Below are positions 1 to 11,123 of a stretch of 64,000 nucleotides of DNA, in pieces. The stretch comes from Brassica napus. Its lineage: Eukaryota; Streptophyta; Magnoliopsida; Brassicales; Brassicaceae. Location: assembly GCF_020379485.1 (NCBI RefSeq), contig NC_063445.1:57375422-57439421 (forward strand). Reading direction: 5' to 3'. The position numbers and the translations under genes were made by a program. The notes under the pieces were generated by a model. It had not been told where the DNA came from. It saw nothing but the letters and a program-made list of their open reading frames with translations, and ran no database searches. Position 1 is the first letter of the stretch. Every line of letters starts with the position of its first letter.

Positions 1-4
<4 letters not shown>

Positions 5-66
<62 letters not shown>
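5..66. repeat. (CT)n microsatellite
   Basis: About 31 uninterrupted CT dinucleotides at the left edge. It runs directly into the pyrimidine-rich, exon-like stretch that follows, so it may lie in a 5' leader. Confidence 0.95.
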
Positions 67-70
<4 letters not shown>

Positions 71-783
71 TCTCTCGGCGAAAGGCAATTTCGACGTCTC
101 CTTCGGTGGCTCTCGTCAGCGACATCTCGTCCGGTGGCTCGCGTCGGCGACATCTCCTCCGGTGGCTTTATTTGGCAACCTCTCTCTCGGTAGTTTTCCC
201 CGAGGCGACGGAGCTCTCTCTCAGTTGATCTTCTGAAATCGAAAGGTAAGCGATTGTTGTGTTCTTGATTATGCATGTTCTTAGATTATGCATCTTCTCC
301 TCGAATCTGTCTGATCGGTTGTTTTTCTTTCTATTTTGTTGGTTCTCCTCGAATCTGTCTCTCGGTGGGTCTTCTCCTCAAAGCTTTCCCTCCGTGCCTC
401 ACCTCAAATCCAAAGGTAAAACGGTTCTTCTGTTCTTTGTTAGTTATGCAAGCGATTGATTATTGTATATGTTGTTGTCATCACAATTTCAATATGATTT
501 GTTTGTAAGTTAGTTTAGGTTCATCATGTTCTGTCTCGTGAATCAGAAAATAATTGACTGATTTTTAATTGTGTGTTTGTGGTAGAAGACGAAGAAAAGC
601 AAAGCAGAGGAGTACATTGGTGGAACAATACATGTAAAAGTTTTCTTCTTTTCAAATGATTGAATTAGTTTTTTTTCTGTGTAGTTATGTCTGAATTAAT
701 TTTTTTTTCTATATTTCTGTTGTCAGATTGAGGGTCAAGGTTGATCATCGACCAAGGATGATTGAGCAAACCTTCAACGAGCA
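67..783 (+). other. Exon-like non-coding or gene-fragment region
   Basis: GC-richer than its surroundings. Positions 104-166 hold about two and a half copies of a 28 bp unit built on GGTGGCTC and CGACATCTC. A good splice donor (AAAG|GTAAGCG) lies near 245. Short purine-rich stretches near 586-632 and 727-788 sit between T-rich tracts ending in TAG or CAG and GTAAAAG-type donors, so the layout reads like a spliced transcript on the + strand. No long reading frame joins them and I recognise no protein. It could be a non-coding RNA gene, a captured gene fragment or the 5' part of a decayed gene. Confidence 0.3.
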
Positions 784-1378
784 CAAGTTAGTGTTACTTT
801 GTCTTTCTGGTTCGGTTTAGGATTTGGTTTCAATAGCATCGACTGTAATTAATGTGTTGGTTAGCTAGAATATGGTTTTGGTTGTGGTTGTGTGATAAAT
901 ATAAGTGATGGCTAGCTAGAATTGCTTAAAGGTGTTTGTGTTTGTGTTTATTCTTTGTCATCAATGTCGTAGATAAATGCATCTGAAACTTCCGACTTCT
1001 CTTCCTTCTCTGCCATCTATAAACTCATATTCCTCCTTCTCTTTAAATTTAATAATTTTTTTTTCAAAAATCTCTAATTAAGAACTTACCATTGGAGCTA
1101 AATATATAGGTGTCTTTTAAGTACTAGCTCTTAAACATCATTATAATTATTTAAAAATCATTAAGAATCCAAATTTGTCTCTAAGGGTTAATGGTGCTTT
1201 TAGATTTATCAATCAATCTCACATGAATCTAATAATCCATATAAATACGAACATATAAATCAACACATATAAACTATATACAAACGAACAAATTGTTTAC
1301 ACCTTTTCCCCACGTAAACGGTACAAATCGCGTTCTCTCACCTTGGCTCTTCTCATTTGATAATAATATATATGTATG

Positions 1379-1520
1379 GTTAGCACTAGGCGTTCCATTA
1401 ACCACCCAATATGTTTGACCCAAAGTTTAGAACAGAACAGTTCAAACGCACACTGCTGGATTCAAATTCTAGAAAAACATATTAACTTTGTATTCGCTCT
1501 GGGATGAACCTAGTGCTAAT
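1379..1520. repeat. Short inverted-repeat element, MITE-like
   Basis: GTTAGCACTAGG at 1379-1390 is matched in inverted orientation by CCTAGTGCTAAT at 1509-1520. About 140 bp in total. I see no clear target-site duplication, so the transposon class is open. Confidence 0.4.
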
Positions 1521-1988
1521 AAATGCGTATAAATCATATAAATGAATTTTCATAAATGCATATACGATCAACAGAATGAATGTGTGTGTTTTTTTGGTAG
1601 ACCTTCGACAACCCACCGAATTGGTGGTATCCATATATTTCTTATCAACTATCAATCATGGGAGGTCGTGATCTATTTATTTATGGACAAAATAGTATCA
1701 GCATTATTATTGTACAATTTTTCTTTTTCGTTTTGGAAGGTTTGATTATCAACTTTGTCCGGATAGTAACTAAGTGTGTATACTTGTGATGTGTAGCGCA
1801 TTAAAAGATCTCATTCAATTTTATAAAACCTAGTTAAGTTATTTACGAAGTAATATTTTCGTTTTCTAATGGATAGTCAATAATTCCATGGCGTGCACGC
1901 ATGAAGTCATGTGATGTTCATACAAGGGTAACAACTTAACCTACCAAGCAATTTACAAATCCTTACCTATAGTATTTTAATTTAGCCA

Positions 1989-2096
1989 TAACTAGTTAGT
2001 TTTTTTTTTTTTTTTTTTTTTTAAAAAAAATTTTGTCACAAAAACTAGTTAGTTTAGTAGTTCTCAGTTACAAAAAAAAATAACTAGTTAGTTTTA
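1989..2096 (+). mobile_element. Two adjacent or nested retroposon-tail micro-insertions
   Basis: The 13-mer AACTAGTTAGTTT occurs three times (about 1990-2002, 2043-2055 and 2082-2094). Copies one and two flank a T-run plus TTTTGTCAC(A)n. Copies two and three flank GTAGTTCTCAGTTAC(A)9. Each interval has the form direct repeat, short tail, poly(A), direct repeat, so two events used nearly the same target. Confidence 0.55.
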
Positions 2097-3631
2097 ATCC
2101 GTATTTTTTCCTTCATTCATTCATGTGGCTCATCTGCAAAATTCCAAAATACTCAAAGCCACAAACTTTAATAATGTATGCTTTGGAGTTTATACCACTG
2201 ATCTAGTAATATGGAGTTAGTTTAGGCACTGATCATCAGCCAGTAGATCTAATGGGTATTCGAAAAGATTTTAAAAGGGATAGTTAGAACTTAGAACTAT
2301 CCCAGTCAAAGGAAACCACCATTTTTGCCATAGCAAGAATTCAAAAATTTGCTGGACCAGTCTAATCTTTATGTCATATCATTAGCTCTTGTCGTCACCA
2401 TATAATTTATTATTATTTGGATCATCCGAAATGTGGACAATTTAAATTATTTTGTTTGTAATAATAAATGCACTTCGACCTTTCTCCTTCAAACATACAA
2501 AATTTTCACATATAGTCCAAAACCAAAAACGTTAATTAAGTTAATCTGTTCAGTCAGTATATAGATGCTATATAATATAGTTAAAGTTAGATAAGCTAAA
2601 CTCAAATGGAAGTAAAACAGTAGAAGTGAATGTGGAAAGATACTTGACTTTGACAGAGTGTACAGACAGAGTCAGAAAAATAAATGCCTCTAGACCTACA
2701 GAACTCTAGTCCTCTGCTAATTACGACGCAGTTCTGAAAAATCTCTCTGCAATCTTCATTTTTATTTATATATTCTTTTGTAATTTTTAGAACATGCTTT
2801 ACCGTTTGTTGCTCAGATTCTATTTCCAACATCACGTGCCACATGAACAATGTTTGACTTCTCTTTTTTTGGCAAAACAAAATATCAGAACAACTAGATG
2901 AAGTCGAGAAAGTAAGGTTTAGTTTCTTCTACACTGAACCACATTGGAAGGTAAATATGAATCCAAATACGTCAGGTTATAATTGTTTAGTGTTGAGATA
3001 TAATAATCGATTCATCAAGTTAAATTTGGTTATCAAAAAAATAAGTGAAATTTTACAAGCAAATGGAACAAAGGTTTACATGCATGCAATTTTTTTTTTT
3101 TTTACATGCAAATGGAACAAAGATCGCCGGGTCTTTAGTCAAATGAAATCCCATATGCATATGGTCGGTTCCATCGTTGACCTTTTTTTATTTTATCGTC
3201 CATCCCAATGAAAACGATTTGAAAGATCAAACCCAAATATAAAAGTATGTAATATGACCTTCATAAACAAAGATTATAGTTTAAAAAATATGAAGGGGAC
3301 GTAACGAATCAGTGATTATTTTCTTCGAGGCAAGAAACTATGAAAGATTTACATGCAAAATGGAAACAAAAGCCATTTCAGACGCATGAAGTCATAATTT
3401 TCACCTTTTAATATTGCTTACAATAAAAAATAATTAAATGTTTCTAAACGTCAGTAAAGAAGAAATATCTTTCTCTCTCTCTAATCTTTATCTTATTTAA
3501 TATCTCCATCTTCCTTATGATCAATGCCCAAAGCTCCCTTCATCTTCTATATAATCACTTAGAGAAAAAAAGAGTGGAAGATAGAAAGAAGTTAAAGAAA
3601 GAACTTTTTTTCTTCATTTGTTCAGCTGGAA

Positions 3632-5957
3632 ATGGTGTTTGGTTGGAGAAAAGCGTTCTGCACATCCTTTCCTAGTAATCAAGACAAATCTCATCAATCA
3701 TCATCAGACCTTCTTCACACTGACCCACCTATTCCCACACCAAGACTCCGATCAAAGTTCGGTTTTTTCTCAAACCCATCAACTCCCCGCCTCCGATCTC
3801 GCGGCGGAGGTGGTGGAAGTGGATGTCGCTCCGCCGCTTCAACCGCAGCCGCTACTCCATCTCTTCCCACTAGTCCCAGACTCCAATGCAGGACTACAAG
3901 CAATGCTACTCCGAGGACAAGTAACCCCTCGACTCCTAAGTTTCTCTCTAACCCTTCTTCTCCCAAATCATCTTCTCCTTCCTCCCACGCCGGCGTCTCT
4001 CTCCTCCGTGCTACACTTCTCCTCAACCAGGTAAGCCTTATGATTTTTATTTATTTTCTAATTGTTTTTTGATTCTTCTAATTTCACAATCTTAAGTATA
4101 CTAATCTAAATCTCTGTTTTGTAATAACTATACTAAATAAAGACTTGTTTTGTAATAAGTATATATGAATCTAAAAGCTCTGTTTTGTAATAAGTATACT
4201 AATCTAAAGCTCTTTTGTTTCGGATGCAGAGTAACAGTAACAGATGTGGGATATGTCTACAGAGAGTTCACTCCGACCAAATCAACTCGACGGCGATTTT
4301 CACGGCGGAGTGTTCACATTCGTTTCACCTCTCTTGCGCCGTTAGATTACAAGACAAGCGCTGCCCTTTCTGCTCCACCGCGTGGAGTCACGCTCCGAGG
4401 AAAGATCCTCCGTCTGCGAATTTCGGATCCGACCCGATTAGAAAACCCGGGATCCGAGAAATCAAAACCGGGAAGTCGCTGAGAGTCTACAACGACGACG
4501 AGCCGTTAGCTTACTCGCCCGTCTCTCTCGCTCGGTTCAACACTATATTAGAATCAGACGAAAACGACGACGTAGAGGAAGACGACGAGTTCCCCGGATT
4601 CTTCCCGGATTCTTCGATCACCCCGGCGGCTTCGATCTCCGGGAACCTCGAGGTCCAATTGCTGCCGGAATCCGCCGTGGTGGAGACCGGGAAAAAGATC
4701 GAGACGCACGTCGCCGTCATGAAAGTGAAGGCGTCGCCGATGAAGGACGCCGTTAGAGCGCGGCGGCCGTCGATAGATTTGGTGGCGGTTCTCGACCTGA
4801 GCGGCGGCGGAGCTAATCTGCAGACGGTTAAGCACGCGATGAGGCTGGTGATCTCTCTCCTCCGGGAGATGGACCGGCTCTCGATCGTCGTGTTCTCGAC
4901 GGGGTCGAAACGGTTGATGCCGTTACGGCGGATGACGGCGAGAGGACGGGGGTCGGCGAGGAGGATCGTGGACTCGCTCGGCGGAGTTGAAGCCACCGGC
5001 GGCGGAGGGATGAGCGTTAGCGACGCGTTGAAGAAAGCGGTTAAAGTCGTTGAGGATCGGCGGGAGAGGAATCCAACGGCGAGCGTTTTGGTTTTATCAG
5101 ACGGTCAGGATCAGCCGGAGGCGGTTTTGAAAGCTAGGCTAAGCTCCAAGCGCGTGCCCTTCGTCGTTTCCACCACTCGCTTGTCTCGTCCAATGATCCC
5201 GGTTCATTCCGTCTGGATCGCGTCTCCAAGCGCGTTGCAGTACGCGCCTCTACGAGACGCGTTCACGGAGCGAGTCGCTGCTTTGTTCAACGTGGCTTTG
5301 CATGACGTGAAGCTTAATCTATGTTTGGTCTCCGGATCCCCGTTGACCGAGATCTCAGCGGTTTACTCTTTAACGGGCAGACCCGAGAGTTTCGGATCCG
5401 GGTCGGCCGTTGTCGTCGGGGATCTGTTCGCGGAGGAGGAGAGAGAATTTCTCGTTGAGCTCAAAGTGCCGACTTCTTCGAGCGGGTCCCACCGTGTGAT
5501 GTCCGTACGGTCTTCGGTCGTTGACCCCGCGACGCTTCAGCCGTTTCCTTGTCCGAACGAGAAACGGTTTTTGATCCCGCGGCCACAGACCGTCCGATTC
5601 GTTTCTGCTAGCATCGAACGGTTGAGGAATCGACACTCTGTCTGCCGCGCTGTAGCTGAGTCACGTAAGATGATTGAGCGTGAAGATTTAGCCGGAGCCT
5701 ATGAGGTTTTAACAGCGGCTCGGTCAAACGCGTTGGATGAGAATGATAGCTTGAAGAGCTTGGACGCTGAGTTAGCCGAGCTTAACCGGTTAAAACCGAG
5801 AGACGGTACAGCAAACCGAGCCGAAGAGGAGAAAACCGAGCAACTAACGCCGACTTCGGCTTGGAGAGCCGCTGAGAAATTGGCGAAAGTGGCTATCATG
5901 AGGAAGCATTTAAACCGAGTCAGCGACATGCACGGCTTGGAAAACGCCAGATTTTAA
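3632..5957 (+). CDS. WAVH2: WAV3-family RING-H2 / vWA E3 ubiquitin ligase, WAVH2-like
   Basis: Two exons, 3632-4030 and 4230-5957, joined by a 199 bp GT-AG intron in phase 0; 708 aa. The start is the only ATG opening the exon 1 frame. Residues 1-133 are Ser/Pro/Thr-rich and low complexity. A RING-H2 finger spans residues 139-181 with C139-x2-C142, C161-x-H163, H166-x2-C169 and C178-x2-C181. A vWA-like domain covers about 318-490, and the C-terminal third is Arg- and Leu-rich and helical. The vWA metal site reads D322-L-S-G-G-G, so the second Ser of DxSxS is missing. WAV3-family proteins (WAV3, EDA40, WAVH1, WAVH2 in Arabidopsis) are E3 ligases needed for normal root gravitropism. The WAVH2 assignment rests on the neighbouring PCK2, MYB68 and ACS5 homologues; EDA40 is the alternative. 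Exon 2 is much GC-richer than its flanks. Confidence 0.88.
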
Positions 5958-6982
5958 GTTGATTATTAGTTGGTATGTAATTATTTAAATATTAGTAACC
6001 AATAATTGAGTAAGATATCATAAATAAAATTATAGAAGCATGATTTTTAGAAAGGGACCCTATAGGTGCATGACAGCGACAAGCAGTAGCCGACGGGTGT
6101 GGCCTTTTTTGTAATGCAGAGACTGGTACATTGAGAGAATTAATTGGTCTTGTAGCTTTTATCATCTCCCTTTTTGTAATTTTCAGAAAATCCAAATTTG
6201 TGACAGAAAAAGTTTGAAGAAAATAAATGAAGTTTGAATTTTTTTTATATACTATAAAAGTGTAGTGGATAATCAGAGAGTGGATGCAATGCTGGACTTC
6301 AAAATCAAAAGTAAGTTTGTACTTAGTTTATATTATCGTGCCGTTTAAATTTCATGAATTTATTATACTTTATACCTTTACATAGGAAAGATCATGATTA
6401 GTCATGTGATCATCATTATAGGCTAGCATATTGTTATAGAAAACTTAAAAGGTTTACCAGAATAAAAAATATATTCCCAGTGGTTGTACTTGTATTATAA
6501 TGTATGTCTTGTGACACAACAATGAAATATATAAAACTAATGATTAATATCATGAGAGACCCAAAAAATTGATTGGTGCTTTGCTGTATTTTTAGCTCAG
6601 TAGGGCCAAATGTTGTAAAACAAAGATGAGAGAATTCGGTATTCCAAGCCCGTTAAGATAAAAGTGATGTTGGCCCATCAATCCTTAACCTTTCATGCCA
6701 CCACTCCATGTCCGATATGTCACAGATATAAACTATCTACCAGCAAGAAACATAAAGACCCACAAATAATTTAGTGAAAATAACATTTACTCTACACTAA
6801 ACCGGCCCAACAAAATGGACATATCCACCAAATCATGTAATTTAAGACTAGCCTGGAATTAAGAAAGTTTACCCTTTTTCTAAACATTTTTGTTTTGCTG
6901 AAGCCTTTTAAAATTTTAATTTATTTCATGCTGAATACCAGTTGATTTTTATTTTTTACTAGTGGACGGCAGATAAAATGTA

Positions 6983-7216
6983 CTACCTCCATTTTAAAAT
7001 GTAATATGTTTTAAAAAAAATATGTTTCAAAATATAAGATGTTTTCAACAATCTATGTAACTTTCAACTTCATTAAAAACTGTACAACCAATTATATTTT
7101 ATAGTGTATTTTATAATTGGCTAGCCTAATTTAATATATATTTTATTGATACTTTTTCAGATAAAATTAACTTTTTAATATGATTCAAAACAACTTGTAT
7201 TTTGGAGGAGAGAGAG
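6983..7216. mobile_element. Stowaway/Tc1-mariner-like MITE
   Basis: Begins CTACCTCCATTTTAAAATG and ends TTTTGGAGGAGAGAGAG, giving imperfect terminal inverted repeats, and is flanked on both sides by TA. The interior is AT-rich and non-coding. Size (234 bp), ends and TA duplication fit Stowaway-type MITEs. Confidence 0.65.
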
Positions 7217-7379
7217 TATCTGTTTATTGAAATTTTATCATTTTTTTCTTTCTAAATGTAGTATTAGTGGTATAATTATTTAATTTAATTACTGGGATTT
7301 TAATTATTTGTAAAGCTTGGTCAACTCTAAAAGACCCACGTCTCATAGATAAGGCAGCTGATCTGGTTGTCATGAAACT

Positions 7380-7935
7380 TTTATCCGAGATCCGGATTCG
7401 ATCCGAGATTTGATCCGGATCTGATCCAAAAATTCGGATATTCGGAAGGGCCGAATTCGGATCCGGATAGTAAAATGTTGGATCTGTCAAAACCGGATCC
7501 GAATCCGGATATCTTAATTTTTTAGTCTGGATATCTGGATCTGTAAGTTTTATTAATAACTATTTCAAAAATAGTAATATCTATATATATTCAAATTAAT
7601 TTTATTAATATGTTTTTATTTTTATAATAATATATATAAATTTTATGTAAATTTTGTAACATTATACATAAAAATAATTAAAACATTATATATATATATA
7701 TTTATTTTTAAATTATTGTTAATATTTTATATATATTAATATTATTATTTATTTATTTTAAGAATCCAAATCCAGATCCGGATATTCGCCGGATCCGGAT
7801 ATCCGCCGGATATTATAATTTTCAGAAGGATATCCGACATCCGGATATCCGAGAACCCTAGATCCGGCTAAAGATAGTAAAATTATGAATCTATCAGATA
7901 AGAATCTGGATCCGGATACCTTAAAATTGCTCGGA
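7380..7935. repeat. ATCCGGAT/GATATCC palindrome-rich repeat
   Basis: Two GC-richer arms (about 7385-7545 and 7760-7935), each packed with GATCCGGAT, ATCCGGATC and GGATATCCG words, flank about 220 bp of nearly pure A/T. Most words are self-complementary, so the arms can fold on themselves and on each other. Probably a degenerate foldback or MITE-type element; class not identified. Confidence 0.5.
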
Positions 7936-8999
7936 TATCTGATCCTTCCGAGTGCTGGTTGTGATATGCGAAAAATTGTCCAACGTTGACATTCCGATCA
8001 CCGTCCCTTGAAATCGACTTCTCAGATCAAATACTGACACTTGGCTTTCTAAAAGGTTATCTATATCTAATTTACTCGAATTATAAAGTAAACTTTTCCT
8101 AACCACAGCCCACGATGTATTATTTCTGGATATTTTTGTTGATGACTTGTGGTTTGCAACCAGCGGTATAAACAATAACCATGTTTATATTTATTTATTA
8201 CGCTAAATACAAATGAAATGTCATACATACTTACAAGTAAAAGATACGGGTTTCAACTTTCGCGTAATATTATAAATAAAATTATAGGGAAAACAATCCA
8301 TTTTGCATTTGAAGTTCAAATAGTCTTCACTCACTATTTTTGTCTTGAGAAAGTAGTACAGTTTCAATTTTGTTGTTGTTTTGGCAGTGGACTTTCCAAA
8401 ATAATTAAATTATATTACTACTTAAGTTGTTTTTATTACATATACACGCATAATGAGTTTAACAGTTGATTTGATAGTATATAACCTAGTTTCCCTCATA
8501 ACTGGTCGTATCAGTAAATCAACAAGGCCAAAATCAGATTATATTTATAATACATGAACAAATATTTCCACTTCAGCATGTTAAATTATCCACAAAATTA
8601 TCGTATAAAAATGTGCCGTACCTTGAATAAAAACAGTATATATTATTTCTAGTCAAACAGCTGAAGACATGATCAATCAAAAAAATCGAGCTTAAAATAT
8701 GTTTGTAATTTGCACGGATAAGATTTTGGAAAACGACATTATACATTTGAAATACAAACATTGTGAAGATAAGAACTTGATGAGCAAGTCAAAGAAGAAC
8801 TCAGGTTAAAGTAAGGTTTACTTGGGGTTGAGTTAGAAGACTTTGGACCAAAGAGAACGCTTACTATTGGTGTATAGTTATGAGCACAAAGCAGGACCGT
8901 TTGTCTCTATGCGTTTGGCATTATCACAATTGGCGTTTTGTAGCTGCACAAGACCAATGTTGCTTTTTATAATATATGCACCAAATTTTAGCGAAAAAA

Positions 9000-10240
9000 A
9001 AAAAAAAGAAGTTAAACACTGGGATAAGGAGAAGATATCTCTTTTTCTCTATTCTTTCTCCTCACCTGCTCGCTAGCTACTGTTCACACTACTGCTCATC
9101 CGTTTCAATGGCAGGAGCCTCTTCGCTCCATCAAGCGGCTGACCCCCTGATCCTGGAGCTGGAACCTTTGGATCTGGATCTCCTCTCCATCCATCTGGAT
9201 TCCCTCCGCTCCCTCACTCTCCCGAAGCCGCTTCAAAACTTCAGATTTCCCCACCAACCTTCCCTTCTTCTTCTTGGGGTAGTGGGAAGTCGGTTTGTTC
9301 CCGGGTTGTCTCCAGATAACCGAGCTACTACTATGGTCAACTTGGAATCATCTTCCACGACTATGGATATATCTCCTACTACAGTGTCTATCCAGATCTC
9401 TGAAAAAGGACTGGATAAACTTCAGATTCTCCCTTCAGCAAAGATTAAAGAGATAGACTTCATCTCTGCTCAATATACTACCCTCTCAGCGAGGGCAAAA
9501 GGGGCTCCTCCTCCTCCTGCACTGCTCCTCATGTGGTTACTTCTGAATCTTCAAAAGTACTCCCTCAAGCTTCGGGACCTGAGATTCTGTCTAACCCATT
9601 CTCCAAACCATCAAAGATTTCTCCTTCCGTACCTGTTACGGTTTCTCTTCCTGTTGACTATGTTATTCCTCATGTTCCAGCGGGTTCAGGGCAAGAGAAT
9701 CCCTCAGTGGACGCGAGCTCACATAATCCCCCAAACAGAGACCCTCAAACTAGCGGGAATTCTTCGAAGCCTCCTCCTTAGGACAGGACCTATGCTGGCA
9801 AATCTAAGATGGGAACTGATAGATCCTTGATTCAAGACTAGCTCCAAATTGGTTTTCTCTCCCGAAGGGATCCCTCAAGTTAAAATCCCAGACGAGGTTT
9901 TCAACCGAGGAGCTGAATAGGAGTCTTCACTGGAAAAACTCCCTCCTATAGCCAATTTCAAAGCGTTTTATCTCATATCTGGGGAAAAGACACCAAACTG
10001 GTCATTCATCTGAGGCCTCAAACTCACTCTATGCTAGTAAAAATCCCAAATGAATTCATTCGCCAGAAGTTAGTAGAACAAGAGATAATGGCATATTGGG
10101 ACTTCTATGTTCTATGTTGCACAATGGAGTGCTCAGCTTGCCATAACTCCCCCCACTATGGACTCCATCCCTCTTTGGGCTCATGTTCGAGGTGTTCCCT
10201 TTGACCATCACTTGTAATCCTTTTGTTCTAGTGGATTCCG
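9000..10240 (+). mobile_element. Decayed non-LTR retrotransposon (LINE) ORF1 remnant
   Basis: A frame from an ATG at 9108 runs to about 9830 (241 codons) with a Pro/Ser-rich start. Further fragments in shifted frames follow. Around 9860-10230 these read SPEGIPQVKIPDEVF, then SHIWGK, then HSMLVKIPNEFIRQKLVEQE. That is the pattern of the DUF4283-type nucleic-acid-binding region of plant LINE ORF1 proteins. Frameshifts and stops break it, and no reverse transcriptase follows. The remnant ends about 600 bp upstream of the PCK2 TATA box and could have influenced that promoter. Confidence 0.6.
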
Positions 10241-10827
10241 AGCATAGTCTCGGCGAGATGTAGCGACCCTCGTTAATGGGCGTGAACTCGTTAAATATCT
10301 GTGTGTTCTCCTTCTCTTAACTCTCACACTCTCTTATCCAAAGCTCTCTCTGTTTCATTCATCTCAACATAAATCTGTTCTGTATCTTTAAGTTAACACA
10401 ACTAGAGTCTTGTCTGTTGAAGGAAATCTTAACAAACATATTTCCATACTGTTCTACCGGAGTGTATTAGTTGAATGTGACAATAGTTACCCGAATAGTT
10501 TCACGATTACCAACGTAAGACATGAACATATTCATCGGTCAAAACGGATATATGTATTATGCAAATTGATCTACGGTAGATCATCTACCATGTGCATGCA
10601 CAAGTTAACTATGTGGATAAACCAACGCAACGTCTAGTCATCTTACCATAGTAGACTAATAGTATATAGTAGTTGTAAACAACTGTCTTATCTACATTCT
10701 ACAATCATGTATACACATTGCTACATGTGTAACGTGATAATCATCATTTAACTAAGTCAAACCACGTTTGGGCAAGTTAATTGAGACGCGTTTTCTGATT
10801 GATGAGAGAAATCGAGTCAAAGGAAGC
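10241..10827. other. PCK2-like upstream region
   Basis: No coding signal. An ACGCGT (CGCG/CAMTA-type box) lies at 10786-10791, just upstream of the putative TATA box. Confidence 0.5.
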
Positions 10828-10838
10828 CTATAAAACGG
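10828..10838 (+). promoter_or_regulatory. Putative TATA box of PCK2-like gene
   Basis: CCTATAAAACG lies 286-296 bp upstream of the PCK2 ATG, followed by a pyrimidine-rich stretch typical of plant leaders. This implies a 5' UTR of about 250 nt. Inferred from sequence only. Confidence 0.55.
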
Positions 10839-11025
10839 CTTCTTCTTCTTTTCCATCATCACCCATTAATCTCTTCTCCTTTAAGACAAATCTTGTTTTT
10901 TTTTTGTTTTTGTTTTGTTATATATTCTTATTCTTCCACAAAGAAGAAGACATTCCGGTATTAACATTTTCTTCATAAACTCTCTTTAAATTCATATACG
11001 TGTACATATTTGTGTGTGTGTGTGC

Positions 11026-11070
11026 AAATTGTGTAATATTTTTACCAAAAAAAAAAATTGTGTAATATTT
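11026..11070 (+). mobile_element. Retroposon-tail micro-insertion in the PCK2 leader
   Basis: A 16 bp direct repeat (AAATTGTGTAATATTT at 11026-11041 and 11055-11070) flanks a 13 bp insert, TTACC(A)8. Insert and duplication lie between the inferred TATA box and the start codon, so they should be in the 5' UTR. Confidence 0.7.
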
Positions 11071-11123
11071 GTGTGTGAACTAATTGTATATTTGTATATA
11101 TTCATCCCCACACGTTAGCGGAC

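Larger units (their letters stand above)
784..3631. other. Intergenic, AT-rich, upstream of the WAVH2-like gene
   Basis: No coding region is supported; short frames here lack homology and are broken by T- and A-runs. It contains a small inverted repeat (1379-1520), nested poly(A)-tail insertions (1989-2096) and, near 3059-3122, two 15 bp direct copies around a T-run. The last 100 bp are pyrimidine- and GAAAG-rich and probably include the WAVH2-like leader. Confidence 0.6.
5958..8999. other. Intergenic region between WAVH2-like gene and LINE remnant
   Basis: No gene supported. The first 300 bp probably contain the WAVH2-like 3' UTR. The rest is AT-rich with one MITE (6983-7216) and one palindrome-rich repeat (7380-7935). 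Reading frames on either strand here are short and without recognisable domains. Confidence 0.6.

Noticed and set aside
3059..3122. Tail micro-insertion between two GCAAATGGAACAAAG copies
   Set aside because: The T-run is internal rather than next to a flank, and TTTACATGCA is also repeated, so the event is ambiguous.
3715..4026. 103-codon frame on the - strand across WAVH2 exon 1
   Set aside because: Antisense shadow of a low-complexity coding exon.
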